NCBI RefSeq assembly: GCF_000247695.1
Contig: NW_004624848.1
Span: forward strand, 874,404-938,403
Origin: Heterocephalus glaber
Lineage: Eukaryota; Chordata; Mammalia; Rodentia; Bathyergidae
Length of the DNA: 64,000 nucleotides
Direction of reading: 5' to 3'
How positions within the stretch are numbered: the stretch's first letter is position 1; each line of letters starts with the position of its first letter. Both the position numbers and the translations under genes were made by a program. This document shows, piece by piece, positions 1 through 12,064 of this stretch. The notes under the pieces are model-generated. The model searched no databases. It had not been told where the DNA came from and was given only the letters and a program-made list of their open reading frames with translations.

Positions 1-305
1 GGATTACCTCCTCTGAGCTGGGAGAGGTGGGACAGGGGCTGGGAGCAGCTTTAGGGATGGTGACCTAAAAGTCCTTTCCTCTGGGCTGGGAGTAGCAGGA
101 GGGATGGTGGCCCGGAAGCCCCTTCCTCTGGGCCAGGATCAGAGGGACAGATGGTGGCCCAAAAGCTCTTTCCTCTGGGCTGGGAGCAGAGGGAGGGATG
201 GTGGCTGCAAAGCCCCTCCCTCTGGACCTGGAGCAGTGGGACAGCAGATCAAAAGCCCCTACCTCTGGGCCTGGAGTGGCGGGACTCAATACCATGGTCT
301 CGTGG
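1..305. repeat. GC-rich minisatellite, 47-bp unit
   Basis: The motif CCTCTGGGCTGGGAGCAG recurs in diverged form. CCTCTG anchors lie at 10, 78, 125, 172, 219 and 262, giving spacings of 68, 47, 47, 47 and 43. About six units are visible, and the array runs off the left edge, so its full length is unknown. Each unit also carries a GGGATGGTGGC-like block followed by AAAGCCCC. The short open frames here on both strands come from the repeat and are not genes. No known family is recognised. Confidence 0.85.
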
Positions 306-1905
306 TCCGGTGTCCTCTGTGTCTTTGTAGTGTGGAACCAGGTGGCTGCCTGTCTGGAGCGAGCTAATTCGGTGTGTTCTGCATACACTGATTCTTGAAG
401 AACTTATTGGAGGCTAAAAAGACTGGCAAAAATATTTGAATGCAAAATAAGCCCGTCACTTCAATTCAGTGTGTTTTCACAGGAAGTTTTCCATTCTACT
501 TACAGTGCTGGTACCCTATTCTGAGTGTGACTAAGGCCTGAGGACATTTATTCTAGATTCCTCAGATATTGCTCATCATCATCCTTGACTCAACATGTTC
601 ATATTTCAAAAAGTGTTGAAACCTTCTTTCTGGACTCAGTGTTTGAAGAGTTTTCGTATTTTGAATTGAGTTGGCTTGACAAAATTCACCTTTGAAGCAA
701 GTTTATATCCCATTGATTTTCATATTTTTGTTTTGTATATTCCCCATGAAATGCAGGGATCGTGCTTGATGAGTTTATTGCAGGAGCTCTCTTACCAGAT
801 CCTGTGGCACTGTAGCTGCCTTCCTAACTGAGAGCCTGATTGTGTATCTAGTACCTTTGGTGATGTCAGCATTTTCCTCTGCTGCAGTGATGGGGGTAAT
901 AGTCCACTCTCTTCCAGAAACAAACAAACCACTGATGGGACTCTAAGTTTTAACTACATTCCCTGATATTGAACGCAACAGCTCTTTCTGTGCTGCAATT
1001 CATTTGCTGTGAGACTCAAATATATATGTGACTTTAATTAATGTTTACTGGCCAATGGATAGATTTTAAAATGTATAAGAAGCATGTATTATTGAAATTG
1101 GTTCTTTTTATTTTGCAATTTCCCATCTTAATAACAGCACCAACAGTTTGGGAAAGTATGTTCCTCCTAATAGCTCTAGGTATAAGGAGATAATGTATTT
1201 TTGAAAATGTTTATTATTAAACCAGTGCTCAGGGACAATTATGACTATATTGTAAGCTCATTTCAATGCTCTGGTTTTTAATGTCACATCTCTGAAGAAC
1301 CCTAAGCACTGAAGTAGATATGTTACAATAGCTGAGAGTGCACTGAAGTACAGTAATTCAGGCTGACAGAATGGTGCCTGCCCCTGGGTCTGTGCTACCC
1401 TCACTCAGGTAATAATGTGAACCTCAGAGGAAATGAAAGTGTTGCGGTGAATATGAAGGAAACAGATGTTCACCAGTGTGGGCCACTGATGGGAAAAATT
1501 AAAGAGAAAAGATCAATCCAAAAGAGAATAGACCTACGCATTCCAAACCAAAGTCCAATTAAAGAAGTGCTTGTTGGAGATGAAACGTGTTCAACAGAAA
1601 GATAATCACACTTCTGCTCCATTCTAAAGAGAAATACTAATTGTCAATGCTTATAACTTGGCCGGGTGACTAGATGGAACCTCCCCATTAAATACATGCA
1701 AAAGGAAAAATTAACAGCTGCATTACATTAAGAAAGTTATCAAAAGCATGTGTTTAGATTTCAGAGTACTTAGACTCCTGGGTTAGTTTCCTAATGACTC
1801 CAGTTTGGATAAGGTTGACCTAGACCTAAGAAAAGGGTGTAGTTTCAATCTTTGTAAGCCAGGTCACTTAAAATTCAGACCAAAACCCTGAGTTCTGGTC
1901 AGCAG
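306..1905. other. Unassigned, apparently unique sequence
   Basis: AT-rich sequence with no recognised repeat. A 62-codon open frame at 1417-1605 has no recognised motif and is the length expected by chance. I see no gene. Confidence 0.5.
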
Positions 1906-1907
1906 TT

Positions 1908-1920
1908 CTTTCTCTCTCTT

Positions 1921-1974
<54 letters not shown>

Positions 1975-1985
1975 TTCCTCCCTGT
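1908..1985. repeat. (CT)n microsatellite
   Basis: A nearly pure CT dinucleotide tract, about 50 bp uninterrupted, with imperfect CT/CCT flanks. Confidence 0.95.
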
Positions 1986-2269
1986 CCATCCCCCCTCTTT
2001 CTTTGTCTTTGTTTGTACTTACAGCCTGAAGATTCAGGTTGAAATGTAGTTCACATTGCCAAGAAAAGTAATCTAGATCTTGCTGTATCTAAACATTTTT
2101 GGGTCAAGGTTAAAGTTAAATAGGGAGATGTAGGATAGAAATTTATTTTGAGATCAGGTGGGAATGAGTGATAATAATGCAGGTATCATTAAAGATGTTG
2201 AGATAATTCTCTTCCTGAGCAGCACAGAAGAGTCAACGGGGACAGCCATTTTTGAATGCATAATCTGAT

Positions 2270-3000
2270 CAAAATATAGTAAGTCCAGTCTGTGTCTATT
2301 GATTGGCAAATTGAGACCCTTACAATTAAGAATTATTACCAGTAGGTATTGATTTATTCCTGTCATTGCCTAATTTTTCTGTTTCTTCTTCTTCTTTTCC
2401 TTGTACTTAACTGCTCACCTTACCTTATGTATTCATTCTACTAGACGTTTTGGCATTTTTTACCTTCATTTTCTCTTTCTAGGATATCCTGGAGAATGTT
2501 TTGTAGTGCAGGTTTGGCGGTCATGAATTTCTTAAAATGCTTTTTGTTACAGGAAGACCTTACTTCTAGATCAATTTTGACAGAGAGCTTTGCAGGATAT
2601 ATAAGCCTTGGTTGGAAGTTGTTTTGTTTTGTTTTATTTTTTCTTTCTTTTTTTTTGTGGTACAGGGGATTGAACCCAGGACCTTGGGCTTGCCTGGCAG
2701 GCCTGGCACCATTGAGCTAAATCCCAACCCTACCCTGGCAGTTGTTCTCTGAGGGCTCAAAACACTTCATTCCAAGTTCTTCTGGCCTTTAATGCTTGTG
2801 TTGAGAAGTCTGCCATGATTCTAATGAGTTTGCCTTAAAAAGTGATTCATTGTTTTCTATAGCATCTCTGAATCTTCTGTCCCTGTGTTGAACTTCTGCA
2901 CAGGACTCTGAAGGGAGCCACAGGTCTTTGACTTTTGACTAGATCCTTCGATCTCTAGTGGTCAGCCAGCCCTTTTGCACCTGTCACATCTGACTCTGTG
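2270..3000 (-). mobile_element. Old L1 fragment, antisense, end of ORF1 region
   Basis: Read on the minus strand, the segment near 2490-2620 resembles the C-terminal domain of L1 ORF1. It has the block around the conserved Tyr-Pro-Ala-Lys-Leu-Ser-Phe region, degraded here. On the plus strand the matching pattern is a T-rich run of 'gtagtgcaggtttggcggtc' type. The copy is full of stops and is split by an antisense SINE at 2640-2734. The L1 pattern resumes at about 2737 with the block that includes 'ttctggcctttaatg'. The subfamily is not determined. Confidence 0.7.
2640..2734 (-). mobile_element. tRNA-Ala-derived ID-like SINE inside antisense L1
   Basis: The poly-T is followed by GTGGTACAGGGGATTGAACC, the complement of box B and tail. 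The complement of box A, TTGAGCTAAATCCC, lies at the far end. The L1 words flanking it, AGTTGTTTTG (left) and AGTTGTTCTC (right), look like a diverged target-site duplication. The head matches the younger copies at 47, 49.5, 55 and 58.8 kb, so this is an older relative of the same SINE. Confidence 0.85.
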
Positions 3001-3179
3001 CTGTTGGTCATTGTGAGCCTACCTTGTAAATCCACACACATATTCTGTTCATTAAGTAAAAACTGACTTATACACTAACCAAATATCGACATACAGTAAA
3101 TACCTACTAAATGTGACAACCGTACCCCAACTAGCAATAGAAAGGAATTCTTGCTGGAGTTTCTAACTTAACAGCTTTC

Positions 3180-3320
3180 AGTGGTGGTGAGATCTTGGAC
3201 CGATTACCGCACAATTCGCTTATTTTGCAAAAAAAGAGAAAAGAGTATCTCTCCTATTAGGGTTTTGTAAGTATTTAGATAGATTATACATAGAGTAAGC
3301 ACTTAGAATGATGGCAATAA
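3180..3320 (+). mobile_element. MIR-like SINE fragment
   Basis: The word order fits the 3' half of a degraded MIR: a 'cttggaccgattacc' block, a 'tattttgcaaaa' block, then 'agagtaagcacttagaatg'. Identity is low and the assignment rests on word order. Confidence 0.5.
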
Positions 3321-4708
3321 GATTTGCCACTGGTTTGCTGGGGTTTTTTTAACTTATAAAGTTATTTTATGATAATTACCCAAAGATTTAAATGCAAAGG
3401 AGTGCAAGAGATTAACCGCACACTAGAAGCCCAAAGGATTCAACTGAGGGCCTAGATCCCAGCAGTTTCCCACACAAGTCTAGCTGAAGGCTTAGAGACA
3501 AAGGCAATGTTCTCCTCAAGTCCAGACAGTGGCCTGGAGCCCACAACATTATGTCGTGCTTGTCTGTATTGAGAGTCTGCACCTGGAAGGCCCAAAGGCC
3601 AGGGGTGCAAGCTAGAAAATCTACACCAGTGAGATGAAGGATTTGTGCCATCAAGCTGAGGGATCCACATTGGAGCCAGGAAGTGATGTTTACAGAGAAG
3701 ATCAGAGCTCCCCTGACGAAAACAGAAGCTATTCCCAGCAACATCAAGGCCCTGAGCTCCTCCTCTGATGAGAACATCCTACTTTGCATCAGAGAAACCA
3801 TCCGCAGCAATCTTCTTCTACAAATCAACACACCAAGATCTTCCCCTCCAGTTCTCTTTTTATGACTATTGGTAACAGTCTTCAGGTGGATCCTCCATGC
3901 CCAGACCACTCTGATTCAGTTCAGCTGGGTGTTACAAGTTGACCATTAGTCATCCACCACAGTCCACCCCTGGGCAACTTGATAACCAAACACATTTCCC
4001 TAAACCATAGTCTCTAGAGGCAGATTTCTGAAAAGTTAACATATCTTGATCTCTTCAGATTTACACCTGTATGATTTACACCTTCAGAATTACCACCTGT
4101 AAGTTTTTAGACTTTAAGACCTGTATTCCAGACTTACCACAGTTTGTATGTGTCATCCTCATAGCTGTTTTCCCTTTCTCTCCCACTATTAACCTATGCT
4201 ATATTGCTATATCATATTCATAAATGGCTTTATACTCTGGAATTCAGCAGATTGTACCTAAAAATGAGTTTTCATAAAACAAAAATACAAAAAGTGGTCT
4301 TGTATGGCTTAGTAAGTTACATGGCACATAAATAAGTGACAGTGCTCAAATACCAAGACAGACTTTTAAAGTATGGGTGAAAAATTTTTGGAAATTGTAT
4401 GCATCTCAATATTATATTTAAATATATGAATCAACAAGGTGTATAACTACAAGGATCAATTAACAAATTTTTGTGACATTAGAAAAATAACACAATTATT
4501 CTAGTAAATAGGTTAAAAGCCAAAAATTTTAAATTGGTGAATAAAATTAATAAGCTTGCCTGACTAGACATGAGTAAAAATGCATGCATCGATGAAGTAC
4601 CATATTTTTTCTTGGCACACATAAAACATTTTTTCAAGGTTACATGAACTAAAACAGAATAAATTCTAAAGAATTAGTATCCTAGAGATCATGTACTAAA
4701 AAATAATA
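3321..4708. other. Unassigned stretch with the longest minus-strand open frame
   Basis: A 165-codon minus-strand frame covers 3412-3909. It has no recognised domain, signal or neighbour, and the sequence reads like non-coding DNA, possibly an old LTR. The interval 3910-4708 is AT-rich with no recognised feature. Confidence 0.4.
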
Positions 4709-5269
4709 TAGTAGTCTTCTCCTTAACTGGTTTCACTCTCCATGGTTTTAGGGACTAAAATTATTAAATGGAAATGTATATGAATAAATAATTTATTAAG
4801 CATAAGTTGTACCCCATTTTGTGCAGTATAAAACTCCATGCCTTCCTACTTCATCCTACACAAGATGTGAATTATTCTCGTCTAGTGTAACCATAACACC
4901 CTTCCTTCAGTTACTCAGCACATGTCTGGTTATCAGATCTTCCCCTGGATCATTGAAGGCCAAACACTGTGTCTCTGTGTGTCATTATTCATCTCAATTT
5001 ATCTCATCACACTTCCTCATCTGCAGTCGAAGGATAAATACAACGCAATGGAATCTATTAAGAGAGAGCCTATTCACACAATTTTTGTTACAGTCTAGTG
5101 TTATAATTGTTCTATTTTCGTTGCTGTTAACCTCATACTGTGCCTAAATTAGGAACTGAACTTTATCGTAGGAACAATGTATATATAGTGTTCAGTACTG
5201 CCCAGAGTTTCACGCATGCAAAGGTGTCTTGGATGGTTTATCCTGCTGGTAAGTGTAGACTCAGCTGTA
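4709..5269. mobile_element. Tigger-like (Tc1/mariner) DNA transposon, copy A
   Basis: The left end reads TAGTAGTCTTCTCC and is followed by a GTTTCACTCTCCATGG block and an 'attaaatggaaa' block. The right half has 'gttataattgttctattttc', then 'gcctaaattaggaactgaac', and ends near AAGTGTAGACTCAGCTGTA. This order matches internally deleted Tigger elements of the Tigger4/Zombi type. The element at 22857-23446 has the same order and similar length. No transposase frame remains. Boundaries are approximate. Confidence 0.7.
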
Positions 5270-5433
5270 CAAGTAATACAGATAACAACAAAACTACAGT
5301 TCCACCATATTTCACACCACAAAAACATAATAATGCATAATAATATGTGAGTCAAATAATGAATGACAGGAATTTTTATAATGATTCAGAAATACCAACA
5401 ATGATGACTACCAACATATCCAAAATACTTTTT

Positions 5434-5507
5434 GAGGTTCTAGGGTTGAAGCCAGGAGTGCAGGAGGCTGAAGAGGCATTCTACTGAGCTCCACTCCCAG
5501 GCCCCAA
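5434..5507 (-). mobile_element. Old ID-like SINE, antisense
   Basis: GGTTCTAGGGTTGAAGCCAG corresponds to the complement of box B, and TACTGAGCTCCACTCCCAGG to the complement of box A. The copy is diverged and lacks a clear A-tail. Confidence 0.65.
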
Positions 5508-5529
5508 GATGTGTGGTGCAGACACACTG

Positions 5530-6250
5530 GCCATTGACAGAAGTACGGATTTAAATGTAAGAAAAGACTAAAAGCTACAATTTACTTGAATTAAGCATTC
5601 AACTGCAGATACATGCAAGAAAAATAGACAAGACATAAGATGGGAAATTAATGAAACAAAAAGTATAAAACATAATACTATTAACTAGGACAAAAATAAG
5701 ATTTTTAAAAAGTAGCACAATTTATAACTTCTAAAAAAATAAGTGACTAAGAATAGAATGAAAAATCGGGAGTTCACACGAATTAACAATAGCATGTAAA
5801 CCACACAAGCAGCAAGGAAGTGCATAAAAGTTTGTCACAATATATTGTAACAGGTAAATAAATAAGAGAAAATATATAAAATTGTAATATAATTTTAATT
5901 AATTCAATAAAATAAGACATAAGTATGCCATAAGCATGAAATGAATGATGAATTTAATATCATTCCAAAAGGAAACACTGGCTTCCATCACGTTGTCAAA
6001 GAAGTGATTACTCCAATTTTATAGAAAAGTTCAGTTTCGGTAGGCTTGCTTTTTTCTGATCTTCAAACAGAAAGATGACCTTTACCTACCAAAAATTTAA
6101 GAATTCAGGACAATTTCACTAATGGAAATAAATGAAAAATCACCAAGGACATATTATCACATTACATTCAGAATTTGTTAAATAATAACATAAATGAAAG
6201 GAGTACAAGGTTCACTACAAGGTTGCTTCAACAACAGAAAATGTCTTAAT
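5530..6250 (+). mobile_element. Probable old L1 ORF2 fragment
   Basis: An A-rich plus strand with degraded words typical of L1 ORF2, such as 'ccaattttatagaaaagttc'. Stops occur in every frame. It is probably part of the same old insertion as 7560-8010 and 8700-8870. Confidence 0.4.
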
Positions 6251-6279
6251 ACACTATGCTAGATAGTGTTGTTTTTCCG

Positions 6280-6559
6280 GTGGATTCATTGTGCCAACCT
6301 GGAAAAGAATTATGCTTCCCCTCACGTTAATCAGTCTTAGGTGTGTAACTCATTGCAGCTGTCGATATGGAGGGCTAATGGCGGCACGGCTCGCCCAGAA
6401 TTGGTCTTCTTTCTCTCCTAAAGGCCTGGTGTCTGAGACAGAAGCTGTTTCCTCAGCACAGATGCTGGATGGAAGGCACCTTCCCTGAGGGCTGCAGTCA
6501 GCCCTCTGTAGACATGTCAAGAGCAGGAAATGAGCCTTTGGTGCTCTAAGGACTGAGTT
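6280..6559. other. Unassigned moderately GC-rich segment
   Basis: It lies immediately before the MLT1-like LTR and may be part of the same retroelement or another old repeat. No coding signature is seen. Confidence 0.35.
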
Positions 6560-6925
6560 TTGGGGTCACTCTAGTCTGAATGTTGCAGCCCCCAGAATTC
6601 ATGTCAGAGCCTAACATCAGTCTGATAATATTGGTAGATGTTTGTTCCCCTTGGAGGTGCTTAGGTTGTGAGGGAAAGCCACTGTGTAAGGGTTTAGTGT
6701 CCCTACAAAAGGAGCCCTAGAGCCGCCAGCTTCTGTGCTGTCCATGGACTCAGGCGGGAGACAGGAAGGTCCCCCTTCTGGACCAGAAAGTGCTCTTGCA
6801 CCAGACCTGAGTCAGCCTTGAACCTGGACCTGCAGCCTCCAGAATGATAAAAAGTAAACCTCTGTATTTTGCAAGCTCATGGTGCTTTGTTATAGAAGCC
6901 TGGAACTGTGTTACTCCAGTTTAAT
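6560..6925 (+). mobile_element. MLT1-type MaLR solo LTR
   Basis: The block order is diagnostic: 'tctgaatgttgcagccccc', AATTCATGTCAGAGCCTAAC, 'cttggaggtgcttaggttgt', 'agtgtccctacaaaaggagc', CAGCCTCCAGAATGATAAAA, then 'ttttgttatagaagcc'. This follows the sense strand of MLT1-class MaLR LTRs. A degraded polyadenylation region lies near 6845-6865. No internal coding region is present, so it is a solo LTR. Confidence 0.8.
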
Positions 6926-7236
6926 TTCACATCTCCTGAATGATATTTAAAATATCATGTTAACAAAGTAAAGGGGAAAATTTAAATAGATAACCCAATT
7001 GTCCTGTACAAGTATGCAATAAAATTCAATACTCATTCATGACAGAAGAACTGACAATAAAATAATATAATATAAAATAATAAAAAATAAACAGTCTTAT
7101 CTCTCTGTAGGGAGCTCCTGATAAAATAATAAAATAATTAGTGGGATAATATTTGAAAATTTCTATTTGACATAGGAATGAGACAAAGGTGCTTATTACA
7201 TAAGTCTACAGCCATCATAAAAAGTCAAGGAAACAT

Positions 7237-7367
7237 GATATATATGTATATATAATTTTATATATGGATTATATATACATATAATTTTATATGTATATAT
7301 AATATAAGCTTTATATATGTATATATAATAAAATTATATATACATATATATCACTATACAGTGATAT
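7237..7367. repeat. AT-rich inverted repeats (possible cruciform)
   Basis: The 25 bases at 7237-7261 are the exact reverse complement of 7328-7352, enclosing a 66-bp AT-rich loop. A second perfect hairpin overlaps the right arm: ATATCACT (7348-7355), loop ATAC, AGTGATAT (7360-7367). Confidence 0.85.
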
Positions 7368-7559
7368 GGTTGCTTATATAAAAATACTAAATATTTTATG
7401 GAAAAATATTAGAATTAATATGCATTTAAAAGGTGACTATATATAAATTTCTCTGAATTTCTGTACACCAATAGAATAAGAAAATTAAATGAAATAATGA
7501 AATCTAACCTGCATAAGTACTGAAATCACCTAGAAATTATGTATAAAATAGAGCAAGAT

Positions 7560-8010
7560 ATTATTAAATATAGTTATACAGAAAACCATTTTAGAAAACC
7601 AAAAGAAGTAAAAAAATCCCCACCATATTCATGGCTATCATAAATATGCCAGTTAATCTCAAATTGATTTATAGTAAAATGCAATTCTCATTAAAATTTG
7701 AACATTATTTTTGTGGGACTTCATAATGTGATCTAAAATTTATGTGTTAAAATAAAGGGCTTGAAATATCCAAAATATTCATGAAGAAAGACTCATCAGA
7801 GAGACCTGCATACAGGATATAAAAGCTTATTAAGTGCTACAGTAATTAAATGTGTGACATTGACATACAGACTGAAGAAGATATGTTGGGAAAGGGAATG
7901 TGTCTAGAAACCCTTTTGTGATCTATGAGTACCTCATTCATTACAGAGGTACTGTTGCAATTTAGTAAGAAATCACTTTCAGGTACATTCATGATTCAAA
8001 TCCAAACAAC
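7560..8010 (+). mobile_element. Old L1 ORF2 C-terminal fragment
   Basis: The word order matches the end of L1 ORF2: 'cagttaatctcaaattgatt', 'atgcaattctcattaaaatt', 'ctaaaatttatgtg', then 'tgctacagtaattaaatgtg'. The last block encodes the degraded Lys-Ala-Thr-Val-Ile-Lys region. Many frame breaks are present. Confidence 0.65.
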
Positions 8011-8068
8011 TAAGCTCTGAAATTTACTTAGTGATGGAATGAGAGCGCTGTAAGAATTCTGCTTGCAT

Positions 8069-8215
8069 AAGCCAGGTGTGGTGGCGCATGCGCACAATCC
8101 CAGCTCTTGGGAGACAGGCAGGAGTGTCCCGAGTCTAACACCAGCCTGGGGTACATGGCAAGGTCAAGGCCAACAGAGGCTAGATAAGGAGATCCTGTCT
8201 CAGCATGCAAAGCAA
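8069..8215 (+). mobile_element. B1 SINE (7SL-derived) with internal duplication
   Basis: The head GCCAGGTGTGGTGGCGCATG is followed by AATCCCAGCTCTTGGGAG. The middle shows the tandem duplication of rodent B1: 'ccagcctggggtacatggca' and then 'ggccaacagaggctagata'. The end is GATCCTGTCTCAGCATG. The tail has become the CA microsatellite that follows. Open frames on both strands here are SINE-derived. Confidence 0.85.
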
Positions 8216-8257
8216 AACAACACACACACACACACGCACACACACACACACACACAA
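8216..8257. repeat. (CA)n microsatellite in a SINE tail
   Basis: About 20 CA units with one CG interruption, directly joined to the B1 A-rich tail. Confidence 0.95.
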
Positions 8258-8354
8258 GGCTGCACACTTGATTGGTGCTCAGAAAATTATGTGAATAAAT
8301 ATGGGATTATATGCAATCAGAGTAAGAATGATTTCTTCAAATAATTCTACCTAG

Positions 8355-8540
8355 CATCATGCTGGAGCACCCACCAGTGCCATCTCAGCAGGAGGGCAAA
8401 TTTCCAGCCCAGCCTGAACAAATTAGTGGCTTAGGGAGGTCTTTTGCCAAAATAAAAATTAGTAATAATAAAGAGGCTGGGGACATAGAACAGTGTAAAG
8501 GTGCTGGGTTCAGTCCCTAGTACTGCAGCAGCAAGAAGTA
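8355..8540 (+). mobile_element. Composite SINE: B1-like left part plus shortened ID-like right part
   Basis: The left part (about 8355-8445) shows degraded 7SL-like words such as 'ccagcccagcctgaacaaat'. An A-rich linker leads to GGCTGGGGACATAGAACAGT and GTGCTGGGTTCAGTCCCTAG. The right part keeps box A- and box B-like ends, but the spacing between them is shorter than in a full tRNA-derived ID. This fits the B1 plus diverged-ID dimers described in squirrel-related rodents. Confidence 0.55.
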
Positions 8541-11500
8541 AATGAATCAAATCATTACATTTAGAATACATCATGTCGTGAAAGATTGATACGTTCTGAT
8601 CATATAAATGAAGAACTTGTTTATTAAAATAAATCATGAAAATGTTTAAAAATATAAACTGCACACTGGCAGAAGACAATTTGAGCAAGGTAACGATTAA
8701 AACATTTGTATTTCAAATATGTAAATAATATCTATCAATTAATAAGAAAATAAAAATAAACTTGATTCAAAAAATGCATGAAAGACATGAAAAGCATTCG
8801 GAGGAGAAGGCAATGGACAATGCCAGTTGGAATATGAACAGAGTGAAGATGGTTCTATTGTTAATATTTTTTAAGCTAGTGGTAAGAATTTGGATGTTTA
8901 CTAACCGTTATATTTATTTAATCCTTACCTGTGCCTAAATTGCATAATATATATTTGTGTGTCTGAAGTATACAAGTTAATAAAACAAAAGAGTGCCTGG
9001 GTAGGAGTTCTTTAAAAAGATAATAATTTTAGATTAGTAGTAACCACAACAAAAACAGTGAGAATAAAATGTATTGGATGCATTTTCCAACGTGAGACAT
9101 TGAAGTTATAATTTTACCTTCATTGTTCCATGTCCATCTGTTGGATTAGTCATCTTCCTTGCCTACATACAATGTAGAGATTTGACTACAGAGACTCCAT
9201 CAAACAAGTAGAACTTAACACTTGGTCCAATGTTTTGGAATACCAACAGAGAAATAAATAGAAAGCTAGGTAATTGCTACATAATTGTGGTGAACACTAC
9301 CTTGGTGAATTTCAAAGTTGTGGTTTCCATACATGCTATTCAATGTGCACTAAATATCCACCCATGAAGCACATTGGAGACCAGAGTGGGTCAGAAGTGC
9401 TGATTCTGCCAGCCCAACCTCCACTGCCTCTCTTCTCCAGCCTCTTCAGTGGTTTGGTATTCATTCATTAATAAACTCATGAATTCTTTTAATTCTGCAT
9501 ACGAATGTGGAAGGATCCACAATCCTAAGGAGGAACTACTCACCATCATTCACTCATCTATTCAGTATTGAATGTCTACAAAGGAACAGAATCTGTTATA
9601 AAAAACTTTATAGAATCTTACATTTAATTATACAAAGTAGTTACTATTTTTCAATATTATTAAGAAGAAATTTTCCTTTAGCCAATATTTATTTCATAAC
9701 AAAATTTGCTGGGAACAACTTAGACACTGTACAAACATTCTAAGAGGCAAAACTATGACAAAATAACTGACAAAATACCTGCTTTGCAGCAATGCATTTT
9801 GCATAACCAGACTTTGGTACACCACAGTGACTTTTCATGTCCAAGGTTTGTAGAAATGGACTCAGAATTATTAACTTGGACCACCGCCCAAGGATGATTT
9901 GTTTACAGAATTCCCTTCCAGTCCCACCTGGAGAAGCTTCTACCTCCATCACAGCCATATTTCCTACATTGTCTTTCAGCCTAGATTCTAAGCCACTTTT
10001 TCTCAGTCAATGTTTACACTTTATTATAGACTGTATAATATGTACTAAATGTTATAGTGTATATTGTTTACAAATAAAATACTTCTACATAGGGGCTCAT
10101 CAACCAGTCACACACATTTGAGCCATCCGTGCATCGAGCATACTGACTGGCATAATCTGGAGCTAGGTCAGGTGAATTCATGCTTCTCACCTACATTCAC
10201 TGTGTGCAGTTCATGCAAGGTGGTGTCACCATTTCTGGACCCCTGGAGACCAGGTCAGCTATACAGATGACCTGCACTGTTTGTTTTATACAGCAGATGG
10301 TGGCTGGGTGGTTGTTTTTATATATAAGAAATCATACATTAAGCACCCTTTGTCACTTACTGTACAGGGCCTTTTAATTCTAGTATATAAGAACACTCTG
10401 TCACAGCTTTTCTACTCTGAATGCAAATTAGGACAAGAACTCACATCTGGTATTTTGCCTTTGCCAATAAGCCGCCTCATTCCTTTACTGGAGAAGTGAG
10501 AGACTGCTAAGAGCAGTAAGCCTCACAAGGTCATTTTGCTAATTTCTCTACACGAAATGATGAAATCCAGAGGAGTAAATAGCAGGTGTTGTTCACACAT
10601 GTGGACAGCTTTGAGGATAATCTGTCATAGTGACTCAGTGGCCTATGCTCCATGTTTCCAGTTTTCAGAATGATTAAAGACTTTCCTATGAAAGGCTATG
10701 AAACAAAGGAGCACAAAAGATCAAGAATGCAGCCAATAAATTATAAATGCTTCCTTGAAATAATAAATTTTTGTCTCGAAAAGTTGCAACAGAAGTTAAA
10801 ATATGCATGAAAGTGATTTAAGAGGGGGCAAAATGCCCCATTCCATAATTATTTAAGGAAATACTGTGTGTCACTAATTCTGAGAGGGGTGATAAGCATT
10901 GAGGAGATTTCCTTTAAGCATGTGACAATTGTGGGTCCTCTCACTGTTAAAAAATGGCAATTGTATTTAGAACTCCTTCCTAAGCAGATTTTAATGCTCT
11001 AACTCTAGGTATTATTCACATATTCAGATAGATATCAGCATCAAGGTGTGTTTCTGTGTGTACATTCTGTGCATTTTCAATGGGTTGTTTAGAAAAGTTA
11101 GAAAACATTTCATTGCAAATTAATGAACTCATGATAATTTTAACTCAGTAAAAAAGAGCACAGCAATAGCAACAATAATCAGGCAAACACTTTCAAACAG
11201 TGTGAAGTTGTAAGGGGCTTTTTGCTCTTATTTTTTGAGTAGTACATGGAGCCATTATTCATTGGGTCAATCTGTGATTTGACTGATCAGGAATGAGCCA
11301 CTAGTTTTCTATTAGCAGAAAAAAAAATGGTAAGCTAACACTTTTCAAGGAAAAAAAGCAGAAGCAGACATATGAAGTACTATTTTTATATCTTCAGTGC
11401 CAGTTTTTCAAAAATTTCCCCACAAGGCTCATCTTCATTTTCTATTTCTCCTTTATGATATGAAGCATGGTAGATAAAGGAACATTTATAAATGAAAAAG

Positions 11501-12064
11501 AGGAATATTTATAAATTTAAGACTCAGCCCTACACTCATTCGTGAGTATAAGGAGAAATTGTCAAGAGAACTTAAAGGCCAAAGTGAGCACCCAAGCCTG
11601 CTGAGGACTGGGAACACAAATGTAGTGAAACACTCCGTAGTGCAGATTTTTAAAAAAGTGAATACTGAAACTTCTTATATCAAAGAGAGAACGAAGCATC
11701 TGGAGCTAGAGAAGCCGTATGCAAACATATAAATTATATTTAGTTTTCGTACAATCGGCACCTAATATCTTTCACACCTTCTTGTTTCCCACTCCCAGGA
11801 CCTGGGCACACTCTTCCTTCTGCCCTAAGTACTCTCCCCGCTTCTCATAGACTTCACCACGGACTTTGGTTGTCCACTGTGGTGTTCCCCAGACCTTGAA
11901 TACTGAAGTCTTTCTGCAGTTGTTTCTGAATTAATAAGTGCATCTGATTACTGGAGACCAACAAAAATCAAAATAGGATCTCTCCTTTGAGAACATTAGA
12001 GAATGATGCAGAGATTTTTGATTTTTTGATCTAATAAGCACTTACATGGAATTTTCATGTGAAA
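8541..12064. other. Mostly unassigned, probably unique sequence
   Basis: The first 330 bases (to about 8870) resemble an old L1 3' region, including 'aaaaatgcatgaaagacatg'. The rest is AT-rich sequence without a recognised repeat or gene. Small open frames near 9507-10500 and at 9740-9958 have no motifs. Confidence 0.45.

Noticed and set aside
1..305. CRISPR-like array
   Set aside because: The units are contiguous and diverged with no unique spacers, and the DNA is mammalian. It is a minisatellite.
104..398. Overlapping open frames in both strands at the left edge
   Set aside because: They are side effects of the GC-rich 47-bp minisatellite, which has few stop codons.
8028..8344. Cys/Val- and His/Thr-repeat open frames
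   Set aside because: They are translations of the CA microsatellite and adjoining B1 SINE.
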